Positions 1-5,877 of a stretch of DNA of 7,440 bases are shown piece after piece (within the stretch, counting starts at the first letter, position 1; the number at the start of each line of letters is the position of its first letter). The DNA is taken from positions 1 to 7,440 of the forward strand of contig JAESSU010000311.1 in the NCBI GenBank assembly GCA_016763955.1, in the 5' to 3' direction. Below the pieces are notes generated by a model, which was not told where the DNA came from, did not search any database, and saw only the letters and a list, made by a program, of their open reading frames with translations. This DNA comes from Phycisphaeraceae bacterium (GTDB taxonomy: Bacteria; Planctomycetota; Phycisphaerae; Phycisphaerales; Phycisphaeraceae). Made by a program: the position numbers and the translations under genes.

Positions 1-1
1 C

Positions 2-589
2 AGCCGTCAAAAGGGTGAGCCCACGCGATTTGCCAGTGTCGCACGACTGGCTGAAAAAAAGGGATTGGAATACGCGCTCACAGCGTTGGGACAAGTGATC
101 AAACGCTGTGATGATTTTATCTATGACATCATTGGCGGTGGCCCGTTGCGTGAGTCTTTGGAACAGCAAATCAGCAAGCTAGGGTTAACCGAGCATGTAA
201 ATTTATTGGGTTGGCGAACGCAGGATCAGGTGCGGGCGCATCTGCATGAATCTCATGTTTTGCTAGCCCCTAGCGTCACCGCCAAAGCCGGTGATCAGGA
301 AGGCACGCCCACGGCTATTGCCGAAGCACTGATGATGGGTTTGCCCGTACTAAGTACGCAACACAGCGGCATTCCTGAAATGGTGCAACATGATGTGAGC
401 GGCTATTTGGTTCCAGAACGGGATGTCGATGCACTAGCAGCATACCTGCTAAAACTGATGGGAAATCCCCAGTCATGGCAAGCCCTAGGACAAGCTGGCA
501 GTGACTTTGCCCGATGTGAATTTGATGTCAATAGCCTTAACGATCAACTCATCGAAATTTACCAAACCATTACTCAACAAACCGATTAA
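2..589 (+). CDS. Glycosyltransferase family 4, C-terminal part (5' truncated by window edge)
   Basis: The reading frame is open from base 2, so the true start lies upstream. The TTG at 65 is an internal Leu codon, because homologous sequence (SVARLAEKKGLEYAL, the usual start of the GT4 C-terminal Rossmann domain) runs across it. 195 residues remain. The nucleotide-sugar binding signature is clear: GGGPLRE, then an EX7E motif (E at bases 299-301 and 323-325) inside EGTPTAIAEALMMGLPV, followed by HSGIPEMV and SGYLVPERD. The wording SVTA...EGTP...HSGIPE recalls the AmsK/WcaL branch of GT4, whose known members build exopolysaccharides such as amylovoran and colanic acid. It would be a cytosolic or membrane-associated retaining enzyme using a nucleotide-activated sugar. 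The donor and acceptor cannot be read from the sequence. The gene ends in TAA, 45 bases before the next glycosyltransferase, and probably shares its operon. Family assignment is firm; the subfamily is tentative. Confidence 0.93.
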   Translation, partial: SRQKGEPTRFASVARLAEKKGLEYALTALGQVIKRCDDFIYDIIGGGPLRESLEQQISKLGLTEHVNLLGWRTQDQVRAHLHESHVLLAPSVTAKAGDQEGTPTAIAEALMMGLPVLSTQHSGIPEMVQHDVSGYLVPERDVDALAAYLLKLMGNPQSWQALGQAGSDFARCEFDVNSLNDQLIEIYQTITQQTD

Positions 590-596
590 TACAACC

Positions 597-624
597 CTAA
601 AGCCCGGGGGCTTTAGACCCCGGG
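597..624. repeat. GC-rich double palindrome between glycosyltransferase genes
   Basis: Two overlapping inverted repeats compete for the same bases. Stem A pairs CTAAAGCC (597-604) with GGCTTTAG (609-616), a perfect 8-bp stem with a CGGG loop. Stem B pairs CCCGGGG (603-609) with CCCCGGG (618-624), a perfect 7-bp stem with an 8-base loop. Only one can form at a time. No T-tract follows, so it is not a standard intrinsic terminator. Stem B ends 10 bases before the next ATG and covers the only purine-rich stretch (GGGA, 622-625) that could serve as its ribosome binding site. Possible roles are a REP-like dispersed repeat, an mRNA-stability or processing element, or a translation switch. The repeats are directly visible; the roles are inference. 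Confidence 0.6.
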
Positions 625-634
625 ATGACCCACT

Positions 635-1633
635 ATGAACTTTCCAATCACCGTTATCATTCCCTGTCACAACGCTGGCCCGTGGCTTGCCTCCACGCTC
701 GCATCGGTTGCTGCGCAGACACATAAACCTGATGCAGTGATACTTGTGGCAGATCGTTGTAGCGATGATTCGGTGAAAATCGCAAAAGATTTTCCGTTGG
801 TGATTGATATCATTGAAACAGATTTTGGTAATGCCGGTCCCGCTCGTAATAGCGGTATCCATGCTGCGACCACGCAGTGGGTTGCGCTGCTTGATGCAGA
901 TGACCATTGGTTGCCCGGTCACTTGCTTAATGCCTCAAGGGTTTTGTTAGATACAGAGCATGTGGCTTATTGTGCAGGTCATCATTTTATGGATAACGAT
1001 GACAATGTTCTGCCCTTACCTCCCAATTATTGGCAAGGTTGGCCTGAAGTTCACACACATCTAAACAGTGATGATTATGTCCAGCTCATGGATCAGAGAA
1101 TGCACTTTGGTCACTCCACCGTGATCTACAATCGCAAGCGTTTGTTGGAGGTGGGTTGCTTTGATCCGGCGCAGCTTCGTCGTCACGATTTGGACCTATG
1201 GCTTCGAATGATTCATCAGCATACATGGGCTTATCATCCTGGCCCCGCGGCTGCATATCGCAACCAGACTCCGGGAAGTATTTCAAGCAAAACCGTTGAA
1301 GTGGCTTATTATGCTTTACGTGCTTTAGCTCGAAATCAGCAGGCGATGAATCATCGAACATATGACAGTATTGTGGCGGGCTATGCACAGCGAGCGATGA
1401 GTGTTGCGTTTAATGATGCGGACACCACATGGGCAAAAAAACTCCGTGAACTGGCCATGCCTCACCTAACTGGGAAATATAAATTTTGTTACACAATGAT
1501 GGGAATCCGCCCGCCGGTGTTTAAAATGTTAATCGGTTTAAAGCGTGCAACATTGGGACGGCTGCTGACTTTATTAAAGCATCGGCGTGAACGTAAAGCT
1601 GCGCAACGTTGGCACAGTCAGGAGTCAGAATAA
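635..1633 (+). CDS. Glycosyltransferase family 2 (GT-A fold)
   Basis: This 332-residue protein has an N-terminal GT-A domain. It opens with ITVIIPCHNAGPWL, the UDP-sugar binding start of family 2. ADRCSDDS (39-46) stands where many members have DDGSTD. AGPARNSGI (67-75) follows, then VALLDADDHW with the metal-binding DxD at D87-D89. Around residue 185, RRHDLDLWLRM resembles the E/D-D-x-D-L-W-x-R segment that usually supplies the catalytic base. The C terminus is very basic and may contact membrane phospholipid, but no membrane helix is seen. Inverting family 2 enzymes of this type add one sugar to a lipid-linked glycan. The start at 635 has only a weak GGGA ribosome site inside a palindrome; an ATG at 625 is out of frame. 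The TAA stop directly abuts the next ATG, which shows an operon. Sugar specificity is unknown. Confidence 0.93.
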   Translation: MNFPITVIIPCHNAGPWLASTLASVAAQTHKPDAVILVADRCSDDSVKIAKDFPLVIDIIETDFGNAGPARNSGIHAATTQWVALLDADDHWLPGHLLNASRVLLDTEHVAYCAGHHFMDNDDNVLPLPPNYWQGWPEVHTHLNSDDYVQLMDQRMHFGHSTVIYNRKRLLEVGCFDPAQLRRHDLDLWLRMIHQHTWAYHPGPAAAYRNQTPGSISSKTVEVAYYALRALARNQQAMNHRTYDSIVAGYAQRAMSVAFNDADTTWAKKLRELAMPHLTGKYKFCYTMMGIRPPVFKMLIGLKRATLGRLLTLLKHRRERKAAQRWHSQESE

Positions 1634-2545
1634 ATGCCGGATTCATCGCCGCGATTTAGTGTCATCATGCCCTGCTATAACCGCCGCAAGCTCATTCGCG
1701 CAGCGGTGATGTCGGTGCTAGATCAAACCTTTACAGACTTTGAATTAATCGTGGTCGATGATGGTTCGACGGATGACACCCTTGACGTGCTTGCGGACAT
1801 CACTGATGCACGTTTGAGTCTTCACCAGCAGCGAAATAGTGGCCCCGGTGCTGCGCGTAACAAAGGTATCGGCATCGCCCAGGGCCAGTATGTTGCCTTT
1901 CTAGATAGTGATGATCTTTACTTACCTTGGACACTGCAAAATTATGATCAGGCATTAAAACAAAACAAAGACCCTAGCTTGCTAATCTGTGAAGCAAAGG
2001 ATTTTCACCATGATGCACAAATGAACAGCGTCGTGCAAAAGCCTTTGGAAGTTCAATGTTATGAAAACTATTTGCAAGCTGCTGATCAGGACTTTTGGAT
2101 TGGCGCAAGTGTTGTCGCGGTCAAACGGCAGGTGGTGCTTGCTTCAGGTGGGTTTAATAATGCGAAGGTCAATCAAGAAGATTGCGACCTGTGGTTACGC
2201 TTGGGAACTGCGCCGGGATTTATTGCCATTGCATCACCGATCTGTTCTGGTAGACGTTGGCATGAACAAAATGTTTCACATGAAATAGCCCGCAACATTG
2301 CAGGCGTGCAATACCTCATCCAACAACAAAAACACGGTGCTTACCCACTAATGCATAGTCGTGAACTGCTCACTATTCTCACAAGGCATATTCGACCTGC
2401 ATCACTGGACTGTATCAAGCATGGTGACCGAGGTGTTGCGTTGGAGTTTTACCGCAAGAGCTTTTTTTGGAATTTAAAACTTGGGCGTTTACGTTACCTG
2501 CTAGGATTTTGGGTGCGGATGATTTTAGGGGGTAGGGTACGATGA
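1634..2545 (+). CDS. Glycosyltransferase family 2 (GT-A fold)
   Basis: This is a 303-residue GT2 enzyme with textbook motifs: FSVIMPCYNRRKLI (8-21), VVDDGSTDDT (40-49), SGPGAARNKGI (69-79), and VAFLDSDDLY with the DxD at D91-D93 for the divalent metal and nucleotide sugar. NQEDCDLWLRLG (180-191) is the likely catalytic-base segment. It differs from the preceding GT2 in the canonical DDGSTD and in its C-terminal third, so the pair probably adds different sugars. An AGGAG ribosome site at 1620-1624, inside the end of the upstream gene, lies 9 bases before the ATG, and that ATG directly follows the upstream TAA. The stop TGA overlaps the next start as ATGA, so translation is probably coupled across three genes. 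No membrane helix is evident. The family call is firm; donor and acceptor are unknown. Confidence 0.94.
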   Translation: MPDSSPRFSVIMPCYNRRKLIRAAVMSVLDQTFTDFELIVVDDGSTDDTLDVLADITDARLSLHQQRNSGPGAARNKGIGIAQGQYVAFLDSDDLYLPWTLQNYDQALKQNKDPSLLICEAKDFHHDAQMNSVVQKPLEVQCYENYLQAADQDFWIGASVVAVKRQVVLASGGFNNAKVNQEDCDLWLRLGTAPGFIAIASPICSGRRWHEQNVSHEIARNIAGVQYLIQQQKHGAYPLMHSRELLTILTRHIRPASLDCIKHGDRGVALEFYRKSFFWNLKLGRLRYLLGFWVRMILGGRVR

Positions 2546-3645
2546 TGCGCATTACCAGCTTTGTTCATTTACATCGGACTTTAACGCCCACAGGTGTTGG
2601 GGTTCATATTATTGAGATGCTTCGTGAGTTGGCTTTGCGAGATGACGTTTCATTGCAGATGCTCGTGTCCCGTTACGAGACTGATGGGCAGGGTCATGTT
2701 TTGCCAGAGTATGCACTAGGTGAGTTGCCGGTGGTGACTTATCCGATGTCCCGCCGAATTGCTGAGGGTTGTTGGCGGACTTTGGGTTGGCCAAATGTCG
2801 AGCGATTTGCCGGGCCCTCGGATTGGGTTTATTCCCCCACCGAAGCGGTCATTGCCACGCGAGCTCTGCCTCAGGTTCTGACGATTCATGATATGTATCT
2901 GATGGAAACGAATTTGCCTTGGTCAGGCTCAGCAGCAAGTCGTCAAGCTGGGGGAAAATGGAAAAAGCTCACCAGTAAAATGGTCAAGCAAGCCAAGCGG
3001 ATCGTGACGGTTTCCGAATTTACCAAAGGGCGTATTGTCGATTTACTAGGGGCTGATCCGCAGCAGATTAGTGTGGTGGGCAATGGCGTGAGTCAGTCAT
3101 ATTTTGAGCCGAATCTGGATGTGATCTTGCCGGTGACAGAGCCTTATGTGATGGTGGTGGGGGGGCTTACTCAGCGAAAAAACGCCCCGGCCGTGTTTGC
3201 TGTGGCTAAGGCTTTATATGCAATGGACAGTCAGATTCAGATTGTGGTCGCTGGCAAGTGTTCAGCTAATTACACCAAGGCCGCACAGAGTCATCCTAAT
3301 ATCAAGTTGTTAGGTTATGTAGATGATGCCTTGCTGCCTGCGATGATGGCCCAATCGATTGCATTGCTTTTTTTATCTCACTATGAAGGCTTTGGTATGC
3401 CTGCGGTGGAGGCCATGGCTGCAGGAACGCCGGTGATTGTTTCGCCTTTTTCATCGCTACCTGAAATTGTCGGCGATGCGGGGCTTCTCATGGATCCGCA
3501 AGATGAACATGCCATTGCTAACGCATTGCTTTGCTTTGCCCGGACACCTAGTAGCCGGGACGATTATGTCCGCAAGGGTAAAGCATGGGCAGAGAATTAC
3601 ACTTGGAAACACTGTGTGGATCGCCTGCTAGCTTGTCTGGTCTAA
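2542..3645 (+). CDS. Glycosyltransferase family 4 (MtfB-like, GT-B fold)
   Basis: This 367-residue protein has a full two-domain GT-B layout. The N-terminal acceptor domain contains TPTGVGVHIIEMLREL (15-30), the glycine-rich loop typical of MtfB-like mannosyltransferases, and TIHDMY before the mid-domain. The C-terminal donor domain starts at VVGGLTQRKN (205-214) and carries the EX7E motif, E282 to E290, within HYEGFGMPAVEAMAAG, then SSLPEIVGDAGLLMDP. Such enzymes transfer a sugar, often mannose, with retention onto a growing glycan at the inner membrane. Two adjacent ATGs compete for the start. The one at 2542 overlaps the upstream stop as ATGA; the one at 2545 is better spaced (7 bases) from AGGG at 2534-2537. 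The difference is one Met. This is the last gene of the cluster in this window, and no clear intrinsic terminator with a T-tract follows. Confidence 0.94.
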   Translation: MMRITSFVHLHRTLTPTGVGVHIIEMLRELALRDDVSLQMLVSRYETDGQGHVLPEYALGELPVVTYPMSRRIAEGCWRTLGWPNVERFAGPSDWVYSPTEAVIATRALPQVLTIHDMYLMETNLPWSGSAASRQAGGKWKKLTSKMVKQAKRIVTVSEFTKGRIVDLLGADPQQISVVGNGVSQSYFEPNLDVILPVTEPYVMVVGGLTQRKNAPAVFAVAKALYAMDSQIQIVVAGKCSANYTKAAQSHPNIKLLGYVDDALLPAMMAQSIALLFLSHYEGFGMPAVEAMAAGTPVIVSPFSSLPEIVGDAGLLMDPQDEHAIANALLCFARTPSSRDDYVRKGKAWAENYTWKHCVDRLLACLV

Positions 3646-3658
3646 AATGAAAAATTCA

Positions 3659-3683
3659 GGCCGTGTCCCCGATAGAGACAGCC
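3659..3683. promoter_or_regulatory. Imperfect dyad overlapping the -35 region (possible operator or weak hairpin)
   Basis: TGTC (3664-3667) and GACA (3677-3680) are inverted around a 9-base centre and are flanked by GGC (3659-3661) and GCC (3681-3683), with a two-base CG bulge on the left arm. As RNA this would be a 7-bp imperfect hairpin just after the glycosyltransferase stop, but no T-tract follows, so termination is doubtful. As DNA it covers the predicted -35 box of the lipoprotein promoter, a place where a repressor could act. The symmetry is visible; the function is conjecture. Confidence 0.25.
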
Positions 3684-3703
3684 ATGCAATGCGGTGGTAT
3701 GCT
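3675..3703 (+). promoter_or_regulatory. Putative sigma-70 promoter with extended -10
   Basis: A -35-like GAGACA (3675-3680, four of six matches to TTGACA) is separated by exactly 17 bases from TATGCT (3698-3703, four of six matches to TATAAT). A TG at 3695-3696 gives the extended -10 form TGnTATnnT. Transcription would start near 3710 and leave a leader of about 40 bases before the lipoprotein ATG. It sits in the only intergenic gap of about 100 bases between the glycosyltransferase cluster and the next gene pair, where a promoter would be expected. The prediction is by eye. Confidence 0.45.
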
Positions 3704-3750
3704 AACCTGTAGTCTTAGATATCCTTGGTGTTGGAGTCAGGAGCCTATTT

Positions 3751-4407
3751 ATGTTGAAACCTCGTTTTTTATATTTGGCACTTATCTCATTTAGCGTGGC
3801 AATGACTGGCTGTAGTACGGTTTATTACGCGATGAGTGAATCATTGGGTTATCAGAAACGCGAGGTCCTTGTGGATCGTGTGGAGGATGCTCGTGATGAA
3901 CAGACCGAGGCTAAGGAGCAGTTCCAGACGGCCCTTGAGAAGTTTAAATCCGTGGTCGATTTTGAAGGTGGCGAACTAGAACAACGCTACAACGAACTGA
4001 GCAAGGAATATGGTCGTTGCCAGTCGCAAGCTAAGGCCGTGCGTTCGCGGGTTGCAGCGATTGAAAATGTTGCCACTGCACTGTTTAATGAATGGGAAAA
4101 AGAGCTAGGGCAGTACACCTCCCCCGCATTGCGATCTGCTAGTGAGCAGCAGCTTTCAGCGACCAAAGCCCGGTATCAAAAAATGTTTTCCGCGATGGTC
4201 ACTGCTCAGGAAAAAATGCAGCCGGTACTTGGTGCATTTAATGATCAGGTTTTGTTTCTTAAACACAATCTAAATGCGCGAGCCGTAGCATCATTACAAT
4301 CCACCGTCTCTTCACTTCAAACCGATGTCACTCGTCTGATCAAAGAGATGGAAACGTCCATCGATCAGGCGAACCGTTTTATCAATGAACTTCAGTCCAA
4401 TTCGTAA
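3751..4407 (+). CDS. DUF2959-family lipoprotein
   Basis: This 218-residue protein starts with a type II signal peptide: basic K3 and R5, a hydrophobic stretch, and the lipobox MTGC with the lipidated Cys at 21. Ser at +2 (residue 22) would favour outer-membrane sorting by the enterobacterial Lol rule. The mature part begins [15 protein letters not shown] and [18 protein letters not shown], which I recognise as the conserved opening of DUF2959 proteins. It is almost all charged helix, with likely coiled coils around residues 42-70 and 180-216 (repeated SLQ.....SLQ spacing). The family has no established function; a periplasmic or outer-membrane structural role is a guess from the helical build. 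AGGAG at 3739-3743, 7 bases before the ATG, sets the start. It is probably the first gene of a unit with the cyclophilin 23 bases downstream. One extra Cys occurs in YGRCQSQ. Confidence 0.88.
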   Translation: MLKPRFLYLALISFSVAMTGCSTVYYAMSESLGYQKREVLVDRVEDARDEQTEAKEQFQTALEKFKSVVDFEGGELEQRYNELSKEYGRCQSQAKAVRSRVAAIENVATALFNEWEKELGQYTSPALRSASEQQLSATKARYQKMFSAMVTAQEKMQPVLGAFNDQVLFLKHNLNARAVASLQSTVSSLQTDVTRLIKEMETSIDQANRFINELQSNS

Positions 4408-4430
4408 CTCAATTAACCAAGGAAATAATT

Positions 4431-5036
4431 ATGCCCATGTTTCGTCGCTTTGTAATGTTCTCTGTCCAGATGTTGGCAGTGGTGTCGATGTTTAGTCTGA
4501 ATGCTTTTGCTCAGGAAAAGAGTGCCAAGGCAATTTGGGTTGAGTTTCAGACCAGTCAGGGTGATATCACCATCAAGCTCTTCCCTGATAAAGCACCTAA
4601 GACAGTTAAGAATTTTCTGACTTATGTTGATGAAGGTTTTTACAGCGACACGATTTTTCATCGCGTGATGCCTAACTTTATGATTCAAGGCGGCGGGATG
4701 ACCGCGGACATGAAAGAAAAACGGACGCATGCTCCCGTGACGAATGAAGCAGATAATGGCCTGTCTAACAAACTAGGCTCGATTGCGATGGCCCGAACCG
4801 GCAATCCCCATTCTGCAACGGCTCAGTTTTTTATTAATGTCAAGAACAATGCGTCACTGGATCATCAGAGCAAGCTCAACGGTCGATCCTGGGGCTACTG
4901 TGTCTTTGGCCAAGTCGTCAAAGGCATGAACGTGGTTAACGACATCAGAAAAGTCCGCACCGGCCAACACGGGCATCATAGTGATGTGCCAGTGAAAACA
5001 GTGCTTATTAAAAAAGCAATGCGCGTAAAAAAATAA
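4431..5036 (+). CDS. Exported cyclophilin-type peptidyl-prolyl cis-trans isomerase
   Basis: This 201-residue protein has a Sec signal peptide: RR at 5-6, a hydrophobic core, and the cleavage motif AFA before Q28. The mature enzyme is a compact bacterial cyclophilin like PpiA/PpiB, which catalyses cis-trans isomerisation of X-Pro bonds, here in the periplasm. [19 protein letters not shown] opens the fold. [14 protein letters not shown] (76-89) carries the catalytic Arg78 and Gln86. [18 protein letters not shown] (120-137) and [13 protein letters not shown] (154-166) complete the active-site cleft. The QHGHHSDVP ending matches the usual position of the bacterial cyclophilin tail. AAGGAA (4419-4424), with AGGA 7 bases from the ATG, supports the start; a second ATG at 4437 would shorten the signal by two residues. 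It probably shares the promoter near 3700 with the upstream lipoprotein, and both products would meet outside the inner membrane. Confidence 0.95.
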   Translation: MPMFRRFVMFSVQMLAVVSMFSLNAFAQEKSAKAIWVEFQTSQGDITIKLFPDKAPKTVKNFLTYVDEGFYSDTIFHRVMPNFMIQGGGMTADMKEKRTHAPVTNEADNGLSNKLGSIAMARTGNPHSATAQFFINVKNNASLDHQSKLNGRSWGYCVFGQVVKGMNVVNDIRKVRTGQHGHHSDVPVKTVLIKKAMRVKK

Positions 5037-5073
5037 CTTTTTTCACTGACTTGAAAACTTTGAGTTCTTCAAG
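5025..5073 (+). terminator. Weak hairpins after the cyclophilin gene, possible terminator
   Basis: Two structures follow one another. The first is an A/T stem, A-tract 5028-5033 with T-tract 5038-5043 around TAAC, which includes the stop codon. The second is a better hairpin: CTTGAAAACT (5050-5059) pairs with AGTT (5063-5066) plus TTCAAG (5068-5073), a 10-bp stem with a TTG loop and one bulged C (5067). The following bases (CTCTTCGTGCC) are pyrimidine-rich but not a T-tract. It could separate the cyclophilin transcript from the ABC genes or act as a processing site. It is not a convincing intrinsic terminator. Confidence 0.3.
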
Positions 5074-5103
5074 CTCTTCGTGCCTTGGCGTTAAACCCCA
5101 GCG

Positions 5104-5121
5104 TAGGAACAACCCCCCCGC
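5104..5121 (+). promoter_or_regulatory. Unusual translation leader of the ABC ATPase: distant SD and seven-C run
   Basis: AGGA (5105-5108) is the only purine-rich ribosome site before the ATG at 5122, but it lies 13 bases away, beyond the usual 5-9. The spacer contains a run of seven C (5113-5119). An in-frame TAG at 5104-5106 prevents any start further upstream, so the start must be 5122, or 5128 for the second ATG. Length change of the C-run would alter the spacing and thereby translation. No convincing promoter was found between 5037 and 5121. Confidence 0.4.
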
Positions 5122-5877
5122 ATGTCCATGATTGTTTCACACAACCTGTCTAAAACCTTCCCGACACCCGATGGCACGGACAAACATGCCGTTGCGGGTG
5201 TGAGCTTTTGTGTGGAAGCAGGACAAATTTATGGCTTGCTCGGCCCAAATGGTGCAGGGAAAACCACCACGCTGCGAATGCTTTGCGGGCTTGTTGTCCC
5301 CACCTCTGGGTATGCTCAGATCAATGGACATGATGTCCAGCAAGACCCGCAATCCGTTAAGCAGGTACTAGGTTTTCTCACTGCAAACACCGGCTTGTAT
5401 CAATGACTTTCTGTTCGTGAGGTCCTGGTTTATTTTTGTAAATTACATGACATGACTGCAAAGCAAGCTGCCTCACGGACAGACATATTGATCGATACAT
5501 TTGATATGCAGGACTTTTCTCATCTGCGCTGCGGCTCACTTTCAACCGGTCAAAAACAGCGATGCAATATTGCCCGTGCACTGGTTGCCGACCCGCCTGC
5601 ATTGATTTTAGACGAGCCGACTTTGGGGTTGGATGTTTTATCGAATCGGGTGATGCTCAATTTTATCCGCGCGCAACGTGATGCAGGCAAGAGCATTATT
5701 CTTAGCACGCATTATCTAGATGAAGCAGAGACACTTTGTGATCAGATCGGCCTGATCCATGAAGGCGGACTCGTTGCTCATGGCACGCTTGATCATCTGC
5801 GGACCCTTAGTGGCCAGCAACGCCTTAGTGATATTTTCTTGAAGCTCATTCACGAGGAGTCTCCCCAAAGCGCATGA
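5122..5877 (+). pseudogene. NatA-like ABC transporter ATP-binding protein with in-frame TGA at codon 95
   Basis: Read through the internal stop, this is a 251-position ABC ATPase of normal length. Walker A is GPNGAGKT (41-48), the signature is LSTGQKQR (140-147, the form typical of NatA), Walker B is ALILDEP with D164 and E165, and the switch His is H197 in LSTHYLDEAETL. NatA-type ATPases energise export through a NatB permease, in Bacillus sodium extrusion. TGA at 5404-5406 stands between [11 protein letters not shown] and LSVREVLVYF; homology continues at once in the same frame. As it stands, translation gives a 94-residue Walker A fragment. Restart at ATG 5452 would give 141 residues with the signature and Walker B but lacks a visible ribosome site. 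Neither piece alone could be an ATPase. The permease overlaps the 3' end by ATGA. It is a true nonsense mutation, a base-call error, or readthrough; the sequence does not decide. Confidence 0.85.
5404..5406 (+). other. In-frame TGA stop interrupting the ABC ATPase
   Basis: The stop lies just after the Q-loop region, in the phrase LYQ-stop-LSVRE, where NatA relatives usually have a charged residue, often Arg. CGA to TGA is a single C-to-T transition at a CpG. UGA is a normal stop in this genome: two other genes here end with it (2543-2545 and 5875-5877), while Trp is written TGG. The following base is C, a context known to be leakier for UGA than others. Confidence 0.9.

Noticed and set aside
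65..67. TTG at 65 as the start of the first glycosyltransferase
   Set aside because: The frame is open to base 2 and conserved GT4 sequence (SVARLAEKKG) precedes and spans it, so it is an internal Leu codon.
625..720. ORF of 31 codons beginning at ATG 625, out of frame with the GT2 gene at 635
   Set aside because: It is nested in strongly supported GT2 coding sequence, lacks a ribosome site and looks like a chance frame.
1086..1388. Minus-strand 100-codon open frame inside the first GT2 gene (and similar ones at 485-922, 4413-4730, 6033-6263)
   Set aside because: They are antisense to clearly coding genes and their translations show no domain or compositional sense.
3647..3712. Small ORF of 21 codons after the last glycosyltransferase
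   Set aside because: It has no ribosome site and no recognisable sequence, and it overlaps the predicted promoter.
4947..4995. His-rich stretch QHGHHSD at the cyclophilin C terminus as a metal site
   Set aside because: Bacterial cyclophilins usually carry a similar G-x-H-x-DVP segment at this position, so it is ordinary family sequence.
5404..5445. Possible selenocysteine at the in-frame TGA, with GGTCCTG downstream as a SECIS-like loop
   Set aside because: No convincing stem flanks the motif, and NatA-type ATPases have a non-catalytic, usually charged residue here, so selenocysteine makes no functional sense.
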